From Candidatus Roseilinea sp. (GTDB lineage Bacteria; Chloroflexota; Anaerolineae; J036; Brachytrichaceae), in contig JANWYN010000008.1 in the NCBI GenBank assembly GCA_025055235.1, positions 1-32,831 of the forward strand: a DNA stretch of 32,831 nt. The letters are read 5' to 3'. Below are positions 14,320 to 21,626 of the stretch, piece by piece. Under the pieces are notes generated by a model. It saw only the letters and a list, made by a program, of their open reading frames with translations, was not told the origin of the DNA and did not search any database. The stretch's first letter is position 1, and the number at the start of each line of letters is the position of its first letter. The position numbers were made by a program, and so were the translations under genes.

Positions 14320-15426
14320 ATGTACGACCCTCGCTTCAACAAGATGGCGCAAGTCATCGTCAACTACTCGATCGAAGTCCAACCCGGCCAGACGGTGTAC
14401 GTCTGGAGCCAGACGCCGGCCGCGCCGCTGATGCTGGAGATCTATCGCGAGATTTTGAAGGCCGGCGGCAACGCCTTTCTGCGCGCCGATCTGCCCGGCG
14501 CGCAGGAGATCTTCTATGCGCACGCACAAGACGCCCAGCTCGATTTCGTCTCGCCGGTGGATCGCATCTCGGTCGAAGAAGGCCAGTTTGATGCCTACAT
14601 CCGCATTGGCGCAGAGACCAATACCCGCCGGCTCTCGAACGCCGACCCGGCCAAGGTCCAGCGCCAGCAGGCTGCGATGAACCCAATCCTGGCCAAGCGC
14701 TTGCAGCGCAGCGCCGCGGGCAACTACAACTGGTGCGTGACGCAGTTCCCCACCGAAGCCTACGCGATGGACGCCGACATGAGCCTGGCCGAATACACCG
14801 AGTTCGTATTCGGCGCCTGCCTGCTCAACGATCCCGATCCGGTTGCCCGCTGGCGCGAGGTCGGCGCGAACCAGCAGCGCTACGTGGACTTTTTGCGCGA
14901 CAAGAAGACGCTGCGCGTGCGAGGGGCGAACGCCGATTTGACGCTGCGCATCGAGGGCCGCACCTGGAAGAACAGCCAGGGCAAGCGCAACTTCCCGGAT
15001 GGAGAAATCTTCACCGGCCCACACGAGGACTCGGTCAACGGCTGGGTGCGCTACTCCTATCCGGCGATCTATCAGGGGCGCGAGGTGAGCGGCATCGAGC
15101 TGTGGTTCGAAAACGGCCGCGTGGTGAAAGCGACGGCGGACAAGAACGCGGATTACCTGAACAAGGTGCTCGACACCGACCGCGGCGCGCGCTACGTGGG
15201 CGAATTCGCCATCGGCACCAACTACGGCATCACGCGCTTCTCGCGCAACATCCTGTTCGACGAGAAGATCGGCGGCACGTTCCACATCGCCGTGGGCGCC
15301 GGCTATCCCGACACCGGCTCGACCAACACCAGCGCGGTGCACTGGGACATGATCGCCAGCGCGCACGACGCCGAGATCAGCGCCGACGGCGAAGTGTTCT
15401 ACCGCAACGGCCAGTTCTTGATCTGA
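14320..15426 (+). CDS. aminopeptidase, peptidase family M29
   Basis: A 368-residue cytosolic metallo-aminopeptidase (AmpS/AmpT/PepS type, family M29; usual length 365-415) that releases N-terminal amino acids using two metal ions. The N-terminal domain begins RFNKMAQVIVNYSIEVQPGQTVYV. The catalytic C-terminal domain has the metal-site motifs in order: FPDGEIFTGPHEDSVNG, YVGEFAIGTNYGI (Glu ligand), LFDEKIGGTFHIAVGAGYPDTG (Glu and His ligands) and NTSAVHWDMI (His and Asp ligands). All appear intact. The ATG at 14320 is preceded by TACAAT at seven bases and diverges from the GroEL-like gene across an 82-base spacer. Followed by a repeat-filled spacer and a TauE-type permease; a functional link to either is not evident. 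Confidence 0.93.
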   Translation: MYDPRFNKMAQVIVNYSIEVQPGQTVYVWSQTPAAPLMLEIYREILKAGGNAFLRADLPGAQEIFYAHAQDAQLDFVSPVDRISVEEGQFDAYIRIGAETNTRRLSNADPAKVQRQQAAMNPILAKRLQRSAAGNYNWCVTQFPTEAYAMDADMSLAEYTEFVFGACLLNDPDPVARWREVGANQQRYVDFLRDKKTLRVRGANADLTLRIEGRTWKNSQGKRNFPDGEIFTGPHEDSVNGWVRYSYPAIYQGREVSGIELWFENGRVVKATADKNADYLNKVLDTDRGARYVGEFAIGTNYGITRFSRNILFDEKIGGTFHIAVGAGYPDTGSTNTSAVHWDMIASAHDAEISADGEVFYRNGQFLI

Positions 15427-15492
15427 CTGACCCGATTGACCTGCCCGACCTAACGACCTGACAGACTTGACGACCTAACCGACTTGACCGAC
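15427..15492. repeat. degenerate GACCTGAC-type tandem repeat
   Basis: About eight imperfect 8- to 9-base units (gacctgcc, gacctaac, gacctgaca, gacttgac, gacctaacc, gacttgacc, gacctca) fill the spacer before the TauE gene. The same family occurs in frame within mutY at 17133-17177. Confidence 0.78.
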
Positions 15493-15496
15493 CTCA

Positions 15497-16297
15497 ATGA
15501 CGACCTTCATCGAGCAACTCATCGGACTCGCCTTTTTGTTCGTCGCAGCGTTCATCGGCGGCGCGATCAACTCGGTGGCCGGCGGCGGCAGCCTGATCGC
15601 CTTCCCCGCGCTGGTGGTGTTCGGTGTGGACAAGATCATCGCCAACGCGACGAATACGGCCGCGCTGTGGCCGGGCACCATCGGCAGCGTGTGGGCCTAT
15701 CGCGAAGACCTCAAGCCGCTGGTCAACCTGCTGATCCTGCTGCTGGTGCCCAGCTTCGTCGGCGGCCTGCTCGGCGCGCTGCTGCTCACGCGCACGCCAC
15801 CGGAGCTGTTCGGGCGCATCGTGCCGCTGCTGGTGCTGTTTGCCACGCTCATCTTCGCCGCGCGCGACGTTTTCAACCGCATCGCCGCGCGCAGTGTGGA
15901 AGCCATGCGCCGCGCCGATGACGGCCACGTATCGCTCGCCGCGCGCATTTGGGGCATCCTGTTCCAGCTCTTCGTAGCTACTTACGGCGGTTACTTCGGC
16001 GCCGGCATCGGCATCCTCATGCTGGCCTCGCTCAGCCTCATGGGACTGCAGGACATCCATCGCATGAACGCGCTCAAGACCGCGCTGGCGTTCGTCATCA
16101 ACGGCGTGGCGCTGGCCTTCTTCGCGCTGAGCGGCATCGTAAACTGGCCGCTGGCGATTCTGATGGGTGCCGGCGGCCTGCTCGGCGGCTACTTCGGCGC
16201 GCGCTACGCCAAGCGGGTGAATCAACGCTATCTGCGCGGCTTCGTGGTGGTCATGGGCTTGGTCGCGACGGCCTACCTCTTCACGCGATCGCTGTAA
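15497..16297 (+). CDS. TauE/SafE-family membrane transporter
   Basis: A 266-residue integral membrane protein of the TauE/SafE family (PF01925), which includes exporters of sulfite, sulfoacetate and other organo-sulfur anions. About eight hydrophobic segments are visible. The duplicated family motif occurs near the N terminus as GGAINSVAGGGSLIAFPAL, with NATNTAALWPG, and again as ATYGGYFGAGIGILMLASLSLMG with MNALKTALAFVINGVALAFF. The C terminus ends in a membrane helix (FVVVMGLVATAYLF). The start is the first ATG after the repeat spacer; no Shine-Dalgarno or -10 box was recognised. It precedes mutY by 13 bases on the same strand, so the two are probably co-transcribed. The substrate cannot be read from sequence. 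Confidence 0.9.
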   Translation: MTTFIEQLIGLAFLFVAAFIGGAINSVAGGGSLIAFPALVVFGVDKIIANATNTAALWPGTIGSVWAYREDLKPLVNLLILLLVPSFVGGLLGALLLTRTPPELFGRIVPLLVLFATLIFAARDVFNRIAARSVEAMRRADDGHVSLAARIWGILFQLFVATYGGYFGAGIGILMLASLSLMGLQDIHRMNALKTALAFVINGVALAFFALSGIVNWPLAILMGAGGLLGGYFGARYAKRVNQRYLRGFVVVMGLVATAYLFTRSL

Positions 16298-16310
16298 CCG
16301 GCTTGACGCG

Positions 16311-17441
16311 ATGGCACATCCCGGATTGGCTTCCCGGCTGCTGCGCTGGTTCGACCGGCACAAGCGCGACCTGCCATGGCGTCGCGAGCCGCGCGATCCG
16401 TATCACGTCTGGCTGTCCGAGGTGATGTTGCAGCAGACGCAAGTTGCGACGGTGATCCCCTACTTCGAACGCTGGGTGCGCCGCTTCCCGACGCTCGACG
16501 CCCTGGCCGCGGCGCCGCTGGATGAAGTGCTGAAGCTGTGGGAGGGACTGGGGTATTACGCGCGGGCGCGCAACTTTCACGCCGCAGCGCAGATCGTCGT
16601 GCGCGACTACGGAGGGCAGCTCCCGCGCACGGTTGAGGGGCTGATGGCGCTGCCGGGAGTCGGGCGCTATACCGCAGGCGCGATCGCCAGCCTGGCCTTT
16701 GGCGCGCGCGCGCCGGTGTTGGACGGCAACGTCCGGCGCGTGCTCAGCCGCGTCTTCGGGCTGGGCCGGCCCAGCGAAGCCGAGCTGTGGGCGCTGGCCG
16801 AGTCGCTGTTGCCGCAGGATCGCACCGGCGCGTTCAACGAGGCGCTGATGGAGCTCGGGGCGACGATCTGCACGCCGCGCGCGCCGCAGTGCTCGGCCTG
16901 CCCGCTGCGCACAATGTGCAAAGCGTACGCCAGCGGGGACCCCGAGGCGTATCCGGCCAAGCCGGCGAAGCGAGCGACGCCACATTACGAAGTGCTCACG
17001 GCAGTGATCATAGATAGCGCCGGTCGCGTGCTCCTGGGCCGGCGCCCGCGCGATGGCCTGCTCGGCGGCCTATGGGAATTCGTCAGCTCCGAGCTGCGCA
17101 CGCCGGATGCGAACGCGCGAAAACGCTCACACACCGATCCCACCGACCTGACCGACCCGAGCGACCTGACCGACCTGATCGCAAGCAGAAGTGGATTGAA
17201 AGTGAAGGCCGGCAACGCAGAGCCGCTCGGCGCCGTAAAACACGCCTTCACCCACTTCAAGCTGACGCGGCGGGTGTGGCTCGTACGGCTGCCGGCGCCC
17301 GGCCGAACGCCGCCGCTCACCAACGGCTACGACCGGCTGATCTGGGCTGCGCCGGAGGAGGTGGAGCGGCTCGCGTTGACGCGCAGCGACCGGCGCATCT
17401 GGGAGATGTATCGCGCGCGACCGCCCTCGCTGTTCGATTAG
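16311..17441 (+). CDS. mutY: adenine DNA glycosylase MutY with repeat-derived insert
   Basis: A 376-residue A/G-specific adenine glycosylase that removes adenine mispaired with 8-oxoguanine. The catalytic domain has SEVMLQQTQVATVIPYF with Glu37, the helix-hairpin-helix LPGVGRYTAGAIASLAF (residues 114-130), VLDGNVRRVLSR with catalytic Asp138, and the iron-sulfur cluster cysteines 187, 194, 197 and 203 in the usual C-x6-C-x2-C-x5-C spacing. A C-terminal Nudix-like recognition domain starts at about 215 (VLTAVIIDSAGRVLLGRRPRDGLLGGLWEF) and ends with LGAVKHAFTHFKLTRRVWL. Residues 275-289 are five in-frame Thr/Ser-Asp-Pro/Leu tripeptides encoded by a 9-mer tandem repeat, placed in the loop after GLWEF. 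The stop overlaps the converging Uma2 stop by four bases. Confidence 0.95.
   Translation: MAHPGLASRLLRWFDRHKRDLPWRREPRDPYHVWLSEVMLQQTQVATVIPYFERWVRRFPTLDALAAAPLDEVLKLWEGLGYYARARNFHAAAQIVVRDYGGQLPRTVEGLMALPGVGRYTAGAIASLAFGARAPVLDGNVRRVLSRVFGLGRPSEAELWALAESLLPQDRTGAFNEALMELGATICTPRAPQCSACPLRTMCKAYASGDPEAYPAKPAKRATPHYEVLTAVIIDSAGRVLLGRRPRDGLLGGLWEFVSSELRTPDANARKRSHTDPTDLTDPSDLTDLIASRSGLKVKAGNAEPLGAVKHAFTHFKLTRRVWLVRLPAPGRTPPLTNGYDRLIWAAPEEVERLALTRSDRRIWEMYRARPPSLFD
17133..17177 (+). repeat. five in-frame 9-mers inside mutY
   Basis: Five contiguous units: ACCGATCCC, ACCGACCTG, ACCGACCCG, AGCGACCTG, ACCGACCTG. The nine-base period keeps the frame. It belongs to the GACCTGAC family that fills the spacer at 15427-15492. 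Confidence 0.92.
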
Positions 17442-18100
17442 CCGCCGCTCTTGATCGTCTCGTAGATCTCGGCGACGTTGGGGCTTTCTTGCCACAGCCA
17501 GTCCACGTCCAGCCAGAAGCCCGGCAGCACCGTCGAGCGGAAGATGCGATCGGCCTCAAGCGCTGCGGGGCGATAGCGGCCGGCGGCTGCGTCGAGCACA
17601 TAGAATTCAGCGCGCTTGCGGCCGGGGCGCGGGTCAATCAGCCAATATTCGCGCACGCCGGCGGCTTCGTATTCGTCGAACTTCGTCACGCGGTCGCGGA
17701 ACAAGCTATCGTCCGAGATCACCTCGACCACGATATCGGCAGCGCCGATGAACTCTTTGCTCGTCTCCCGGCCTGGGTTATCTTGCATCACCACAAAGAC
17801 ATCGGGCTCGCGCGCGTTGCCATCTACTTTCGTGCGCAGCGTATATGGCCCCGAATACACCTTGCCGAGATGCTTGAGGCTGAGGTAGAGCGTAAGCAAG
17901 GAGATCAGCAAATTGACCACGCGCTGATGAATGTTGGTTGCCGGCATGTATTGCACTCCTTCGCCGTCAATCCACTCGGTCAGGCCGCCTTCGGGCGCCC
18001 AGTCCAGGAACTCCTCGTAGGTCATCGGGCGCGATTGCACCACCCCCAGCCGGGAGGGGTGTTCACCAGCAGTCTCGATCGTCGGCGCTACGGTGCTCAT
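17438..18100 (-). CDS. Uma2-family (DUF820) PD-(D/E)XK nuclease-like protein
   Basis: A 220-residue member of the Uma2/DUF820 family, abundant in Cyanobacteria and Chloroflexota, with a restriction-endonuclease-like fold; the biological role is not established. Family parts are MTYEEFLDWAPEGGLTEWIDGEGVQYMP, then the nuclease-like core EPDVFVVM, ADIVVEVISDDS and the helix-strand VTKFDEYEAAGVREYWLIDPRPGRKRAEFYVLD. The Asp in EPDV, the Glu in VVEVIS and the Lys in VTKFDEY fit the predicted active site. The start at ATG 18100 lies eight bases after TATCAT; a longer in-frame stretch to 18235 overlaps the FtsX gene and lacks family residues. It lies 17 bases downstream of the FtsX-type gene. Confidence 0.88.
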   Translation of the reverse strand: MSTVAPTIETAGEHPSRLGVVQSRPMTYEEFLDWAPEGGLTEWIDGEGVQYMPATNIHQRVVNLLISLLTLYLSLKHLGKVYSGPYTLRTKVDGNAREPDVFVVMQDNPGRETSKEFIGAADIVVEVISDDSLFRDRVTKFDEYEAAGVREYWLIDPRPGRKRAEFYVLDAAAGRYRPAALEADRIFRSTVLPGFWLDVDWLWQESPNVAEIYETIKSGG

Positions 18101-18108
18101 ACTCGCGA

Positions 18109-18114
18109 ATGATA
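18109..18114 (-). promoter_or_regulatory. -10 box TATCAT, 8 nt before ATG
   Basis: TATCAT on the minus strand within the 17-base gap after the FtsX-type gene, eight bases before the Uma2 ATG. No Shine-Dalgarno. Confidence 0.5.
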
Positions 18115-18117
18115 CGC

Positions 18118-20733
18118 CTACTCCTGCCGCACGGCGCGAGCGATCTCCATCTGCCCCAGGCGCAGCATGGGGTAGATCGCCGCCAGCAGCGCCGAGATCA
18201 CCGCGACCAGCATGGCCTGGGCGAAGGTCTCCCACTGCAGGTCAAGGCGAATCGTCCAGCCGAAGGAGCGCAGGTTAATGATGTAAACCAGGATCAGCGC
18301 CAGCAGGAAGCCCGTAGGCATGGAGAGCAAGCCGGCCGTCCCACCCATTAGCCCGGTCTCCAGCAGCGTCATCCGCCAGAGCTGGCGCAGCGTCATGCCG
18401 TTGGCGCGCAGCACGCCCAGCTCGCGCGTGCGCTCGATCTGCAGCGCCATCAGCGCGCTGAGCACGCCGATGAAGGCGACGATCGTCGCCAGCAAGTTGA
18501 GCGCGCCGGTGATCGCGAAGGTGCGGTCGAAGATGACCAGGGCGTTCGCGCGCAACTCGCGGTTGGCCGAGATGACCAGCTCGCGCCCGGCGAACTGCCG
18601 GCGCAGTTGCTCGACGAACGCGCCGATGTCGCGCACCTGCGCGTCGTCCACATAGAGCGCCAGCGAGGAGATTTTGTCGTCGCGCCAGTAGCGCTGGTAA
18701 GTGTCGCGCCGCATCAGGATCACGCCGGCGTCGGAGGCGTAGTCGTAATACACCGCCACCACGCGAAACTCGCGCTCGCCCTGCTCGGTGCGCAAGACCA
18801 GCCGGTTGTGTTGCGGCGTGACGCCGTGCTTGTTGGCGAACGGCTCGGACACCTGCACTTCGTCCCGGCCGGCCATGCTGCGCCATAGCCCATCCGCCGG
18901 CCGCGCCGTCCATACGAACGTCTCGCCCGCGCGCTCGCGGTCGGAGCGGATGGCGAGGAGCGCAGCAGTTGCGTAGTTGGGCGGTTGCTGGGTGGATGAG
19001 TTGCGCGGTTCGTCGCGCAGCGAAGCGACGCGAAAGTCCACCAACGCGCGCCGGAAGAGCGTCACGTCGGTGACGCCGGGTAACGCCTCGAACGCCTCGA
19101 CCACTGTTGGCTCGATGGTGGGATCGCCGGCATTCGCGCCGGCAACCGGTGGCGAGATATACACGTCCGCCGTCACCGATGCGTCCAGCCATGACTCGAC
19201 CGTGGTGCGAAAGCTGCCGATCATGCTCTGCAGGCCGATGATGACCGACACCGCCACCATGAGCGAGGCGATGGCGATGGCCGTGCGCGAGATCGAGTTC
19301 ACCACGCTGCGTGCCGACATGCGCCCGATCAACCCGACGATGCGGTCGAGGAGCGGCGCGAGCAGACGCATGAGCATCGTCGTCAACAGCGGCGAGACCA
19401 GCGCCAGGCCGATCAACACGAAGAAGATGCCGGCCAGGTTGACGACGAGCGCGCGCGTGAGCAGCAGCATCGCGCCGCCGACGGCGAACATCGCGACGCC
19501 GGCCAGCGCGACCCACGGCAACAGGCGCTGCACGCGCTGCTCGACGTTCGAGCGCTTGAGCGCGGTGATCGGCGGGATGCTGGTGGCCTCGTAGGCCGGC
19601 GCCAGCGCCGCGACCAGCGAGGCAACCAAGCCCAGCGCAAACCCCTTGAGCAAGGTCAACGGCTCGATCGCCACCGAGCGTACGTTGACCGTGTAATACA
19701 AGTCGTTGATCGTCTGGCTGACCAAGCCGACTGCGCCGCGACCGAGCAGGATGCCCAGCCCGATCCCGATCACGCCGCCGATGACGCCCAACAGCAGCGT
19801 CTCGAGCAGGATCTGCCGGAAGATTTCGCGTTGCGTCACGCCCAGGCAACGCAGCGTGCCAATCACCGGCCGGCGCTGCACCACCGAGAAGGTGATCGTG
19901 TTGTAGATCAGGAACATGCCGACCACCAGCGCCAGCAAGCTCAGCGCCGTCAGGTTGAGGCGGAAGGCGTCGGTGAGGCTCTCCACGCTCTGGCTGCGGG
20001 CGCGCGGCTTGACGATTTGTGCGCCTTCGGGCAGGACGCTCCGCACGCGTTCGAGCAGCGCGCGTCCGGCTTCGGTGCGCTCATCGGCGATCAAGTCAAT
20101 GTGGCTGAGCCGGCCTGTCATGTCGAACAGCTCTTGGGCTGTGCTGATGTCCACGATGGCCAGGCCGTCGAGCGCGCGCCGGCTGTTCTCGTCGGCGGGC
20201 GTGAGGATGCCGGCCACGCGCATCGGCTGGCGCCGGTCGCCGGCCCGCAGCGTGATCGTGCTGCCGACGCTCAAGCCATACTGCTGGGCCAGCGCCTCGC
20301 CGATCAAGATCGCGTCGGGCCGCACGAAGAAATCGGTCAGGTCACCTTGCTGAAGCGCAGCGTTGCCCTCGCCCAGATAGCTGCGGAACGGCGCATCGGC
20401 GAAGGCATCTATGCCTAGCACGCGCAGTGGCTGCTGATCCAGCTCGATAGCCGTGGCGTATGACTCGACCACCGGCGCGGCGTCGCGCACGCCCAATTCG
20501 ACCTTGATGCAGCGGTACACATCTTCGTCAAGCCCGGCCCCGCTGCCGACGATCTGGTGCGTCGCGCGGCCGGCGACGGTCTCGGTGCTCAACTCGAACG
20601 CGCGCGATGCGCTGCCGTTCGCCAGGTCAATCGCGATCACCATCGCCACGCCCAGCGCCACGCCGAGGACGCACAAAATGGATTGAAACGGCCGGCGCAG
20701 CAAGTAGCGCAGGCCGGTCTTGAACAACGTCAT
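18118..20733 (-). CDS. FtsX-type ABC permease with two FtsX domains
   Basis: An 871-residue membrane protein of the MacB/LolC/FtsX class, with two permease halves. Layout: first membrane helix (residues about 12-38, RRPFQSILCVLGVALGVAMVIAIDLANG); a large extracytoplasmic MacB-like domain; three helices around residues 260-400 (LSLLALVVGMFLIYNTITFSVVQRR and following); two further helices and the second repeat's first helix (SISRTAIAIASLMVAVSVIIGLQSMIGSF); a second outer domain; and the last three helices (from ITGALNLLATIVAFIGVLSAL to AMLVAVISALLAAIYPML). Such proteins move lipids, lipoproteins or peptides, or transmit force with an ATPase. No ATPase gene is nearby. ATG 20733 starts the conserved MTLFKTGLRYLLRRP and lies nine bases after TATGCT; an in-frame ATG at 20787 would add 18 residues. 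Confidence 0.9.
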   Translation of the reverse strand: MTLFKTGLRYLLRRPFQSILCVLGVALGVAMVIAIDLANGSASRAFELSTETVAGRATHQIVGSGAGLDEDVYRCIKVELGVRDAAPVVESYATAIELDQQPLRVLGIDAFADAPFRSYLGEGNAALQQGDLTDFFVRPDAILIGEALAQQYGLSVGSTITLRAGDRRQPMRVAGILTPADENSRRALDGLAIVDISTAQELFDMTGRLSHIDLIADERTEAGRALLERVRSVLPEGAQIVKPRARSQSVESLTDAFRLNLTALSLLALVVGMFLIYNTITFSVVQRRPVIGTLRCLGVTQREIFRQILLETLLLGVIGGVIGIGLGILLGRGAVGLVSQTINDLYYTVNVRSVAIEPLTLLKGFALGLVASLVAALAPAYEATSIPPITALKRSNVEQRVQRLLPWVALAGVAMFAVGGAMLLLTRALVVNLAGIFFVLIGLALVSPLLTTMLMRLLAPLLDRIVGLIGRMSARSVVNSISRTAIAIASLMVAVSVIIGLQSMIGSFRTTVESWLDASVTADVYISPPVAGANAGDPTIEPTVVEAFEALPGVTDVTLFRRALVDFRVASLRDEPRNSSTQQPPNYATAALLAIRSDRERAGETFVWTARPADGLWRSMAGRDEVQVSEPFANKHGVTPQHNRLVLRTEQGEREFRVVAVYYDYASDAGVILMRRDTYQRYWRDDKISSLALYVDDAQVRDIGAFVEQLRRQFAGRELVISANRELRANALVIFDRTFAITGALNLLATIVAFIGVLSALMALQIERTRELGVLRANGMTLRQLWRMTLLETGLMGGTAGLLSMPTGFLLALILVYIINLRSFGWTIRLDLQWETFAQAMLVAVISALLAAIYPMLRLGQMEIARAVRQE

Positions 20734-20742
20734 TGAGCCGGC

Positions 20743-20748
20743 AGCATA
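20743..20748 (-). promoter_or_regulatory. -10-like TATGCT, 9 nt before ATG
   Basis: TATGCT on the minus strand, nine bases before ATG 20733. A competing TATAGA at 20804-20809 (minus) would serve the longer start at 20787. Confidence 0.35.
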
Positions 20749-20807
20749 GATGGCGCGACTAAGAGCGAGATGAGCCGGCGTCGGCATGCAGGCGCGAGGC
20801 GTTTCTA

Positions 20808-20813
20808 TACAAT
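20808..20813 (+). promoter_or_regulatory. -10 box TACAAT of the APCDD1-like gene
   Basis: TACAAT (within TATACAAT) ends nine bases before a TTG and twelve before the ATG. On the other strand the same ten bases contain TATAGA (20804-20809), giving overlapping divergent -10 elements. Confidence 0.5.
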
Positions 20814-20825
20814 CCAGTCACATTG

Positions 20826-21626
20826 ATGCACTCGGTCACACGACTGTTGCCGGCGCTGGCGATCTTCACGATCATCGCAGCTACCCCACATCCGGCGCAC
20901 GCCGCGCTGCGAGCACAAACGCCGCTGTTCAGCGGCATCTGGAGCAGCACGGAATGCGAGCCGTGGCCGGGCCGGCCGTTCGCCCGGCGCGAACTCACCC
21001 TCGCCGGTGCAGACTACCGGCTCGATGTGATCTCGTTCGCCGACAACAAGTGCACCATCCCCACGCTGCGCACGCGCTACGAAGGCCGGTTCATCGTGCG
21101 CGGCCCCTCGCCCCGCATCCCCGAAGCGTGGGACGTGGAGTTCGCCATCCGGCGCGCGCTGCTGACGCCGTACGTGCTCAACACGGCGGACTTCTTGAAC
21201 GGCGCGCCGAAGGGCTCGTGCGGGGCCGACAAGTGGTTCGTCGGGATCGAGCAGGACTTGGCCGCGACGGGAGGATGCCTGTTGATCGGCCTCAATCTGC
21301 GCGCGCGGCCGGTGGAATACGACATCGCGACCGTACAGGGCAACCGGCTGTTCCTGGGGCAACGGCCGCCGGACGGCGGCTTGCTCTTTGCGCCGGAGCG
21401 TCGCCCTACGGCCTTCGGCCCGCCGCTGTTGCGCAGCGGCGACGTGGTCATCCTCCTGCCGCCGGTCGGCGGCGACTACACACTAGCTATCATCCTGGTT
21501 GCGATGGGCATCGCCTTACTCGCTGTTGGGGCATCAATGGCGGCGCGTTGCCCCGTGCGGCGAGATCAGTCCGTCGCCATCACGACCTCACCCTGCACGC
21601 CTGTGACGGTGACGATCTTGGCCTGA
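20826..21626 (+). CDS. secreted APCDD1-like domain protein, C-terminally anchored
   Basis: A 266-residue exported protein of unknown function. Residues 1-26 are a Sec signal peptide ending in AHA. The domain from about 36 to 170 resembles the animal APCDD1 domain in residue pattern: GIWSSTECEPWPGRPFARRELTL (W-S-x-x-C-E-x-x-P-G-x-x-F-x-R), then FADNKCTIPTLRTRYEGRF (D-x-x-C-x-x-P-T and G), and later CGADKWFVGIEQDL and a further Cys. Four cysteines in this part could form two disulfides. Residues about 218-242 are a membrane helix (TLAIILVAMGIALLAVGAS) followed by basic residues, so the domain would sit outside the membrane. The last 20 residues overlap the converging gene by 61 bases. ATG 20826 or TTG 20823 can start it. 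The APCDD1 match is by eye. Confidence 0.78.
   Translation: MHSVTRLLPALAIFTIIAATPHPAHAALRAQTPLFSGIWSSTECEPWPGRPFARRELTLAGADYRLDVISFADNKCTIPTLRTRYEGRFIVRGPSPRIPEAWDVEFAIRRALLTPYVLNTADFLNGAPKGSCGADKWFVGIEQDLAATGGCLLIGLNLRARPVEYDIATVQGNRLFLGQRPPDGGLLFAPERRPTAFGPPLLRSGDVVILLPPVGGDYTLAIILVAMGIALLAVGASMAARCPVRRDQSVAITTSPCTPVTVTILA

Noticed and set aside
14238-14363. 42-residue extension of the GroEL-like protein
   Set aside because: Not chaperonin-like, Cys-rich, and it covers the TACAAT box and the divergent aminopeptidase start.
13702-15366. 554-codon minus-strand reading frame across two genes
   Set aside because: It spans the divergent GroEL/aminopeptidase promoters and is antisense to the aminopeptidase; no recognisable domain.
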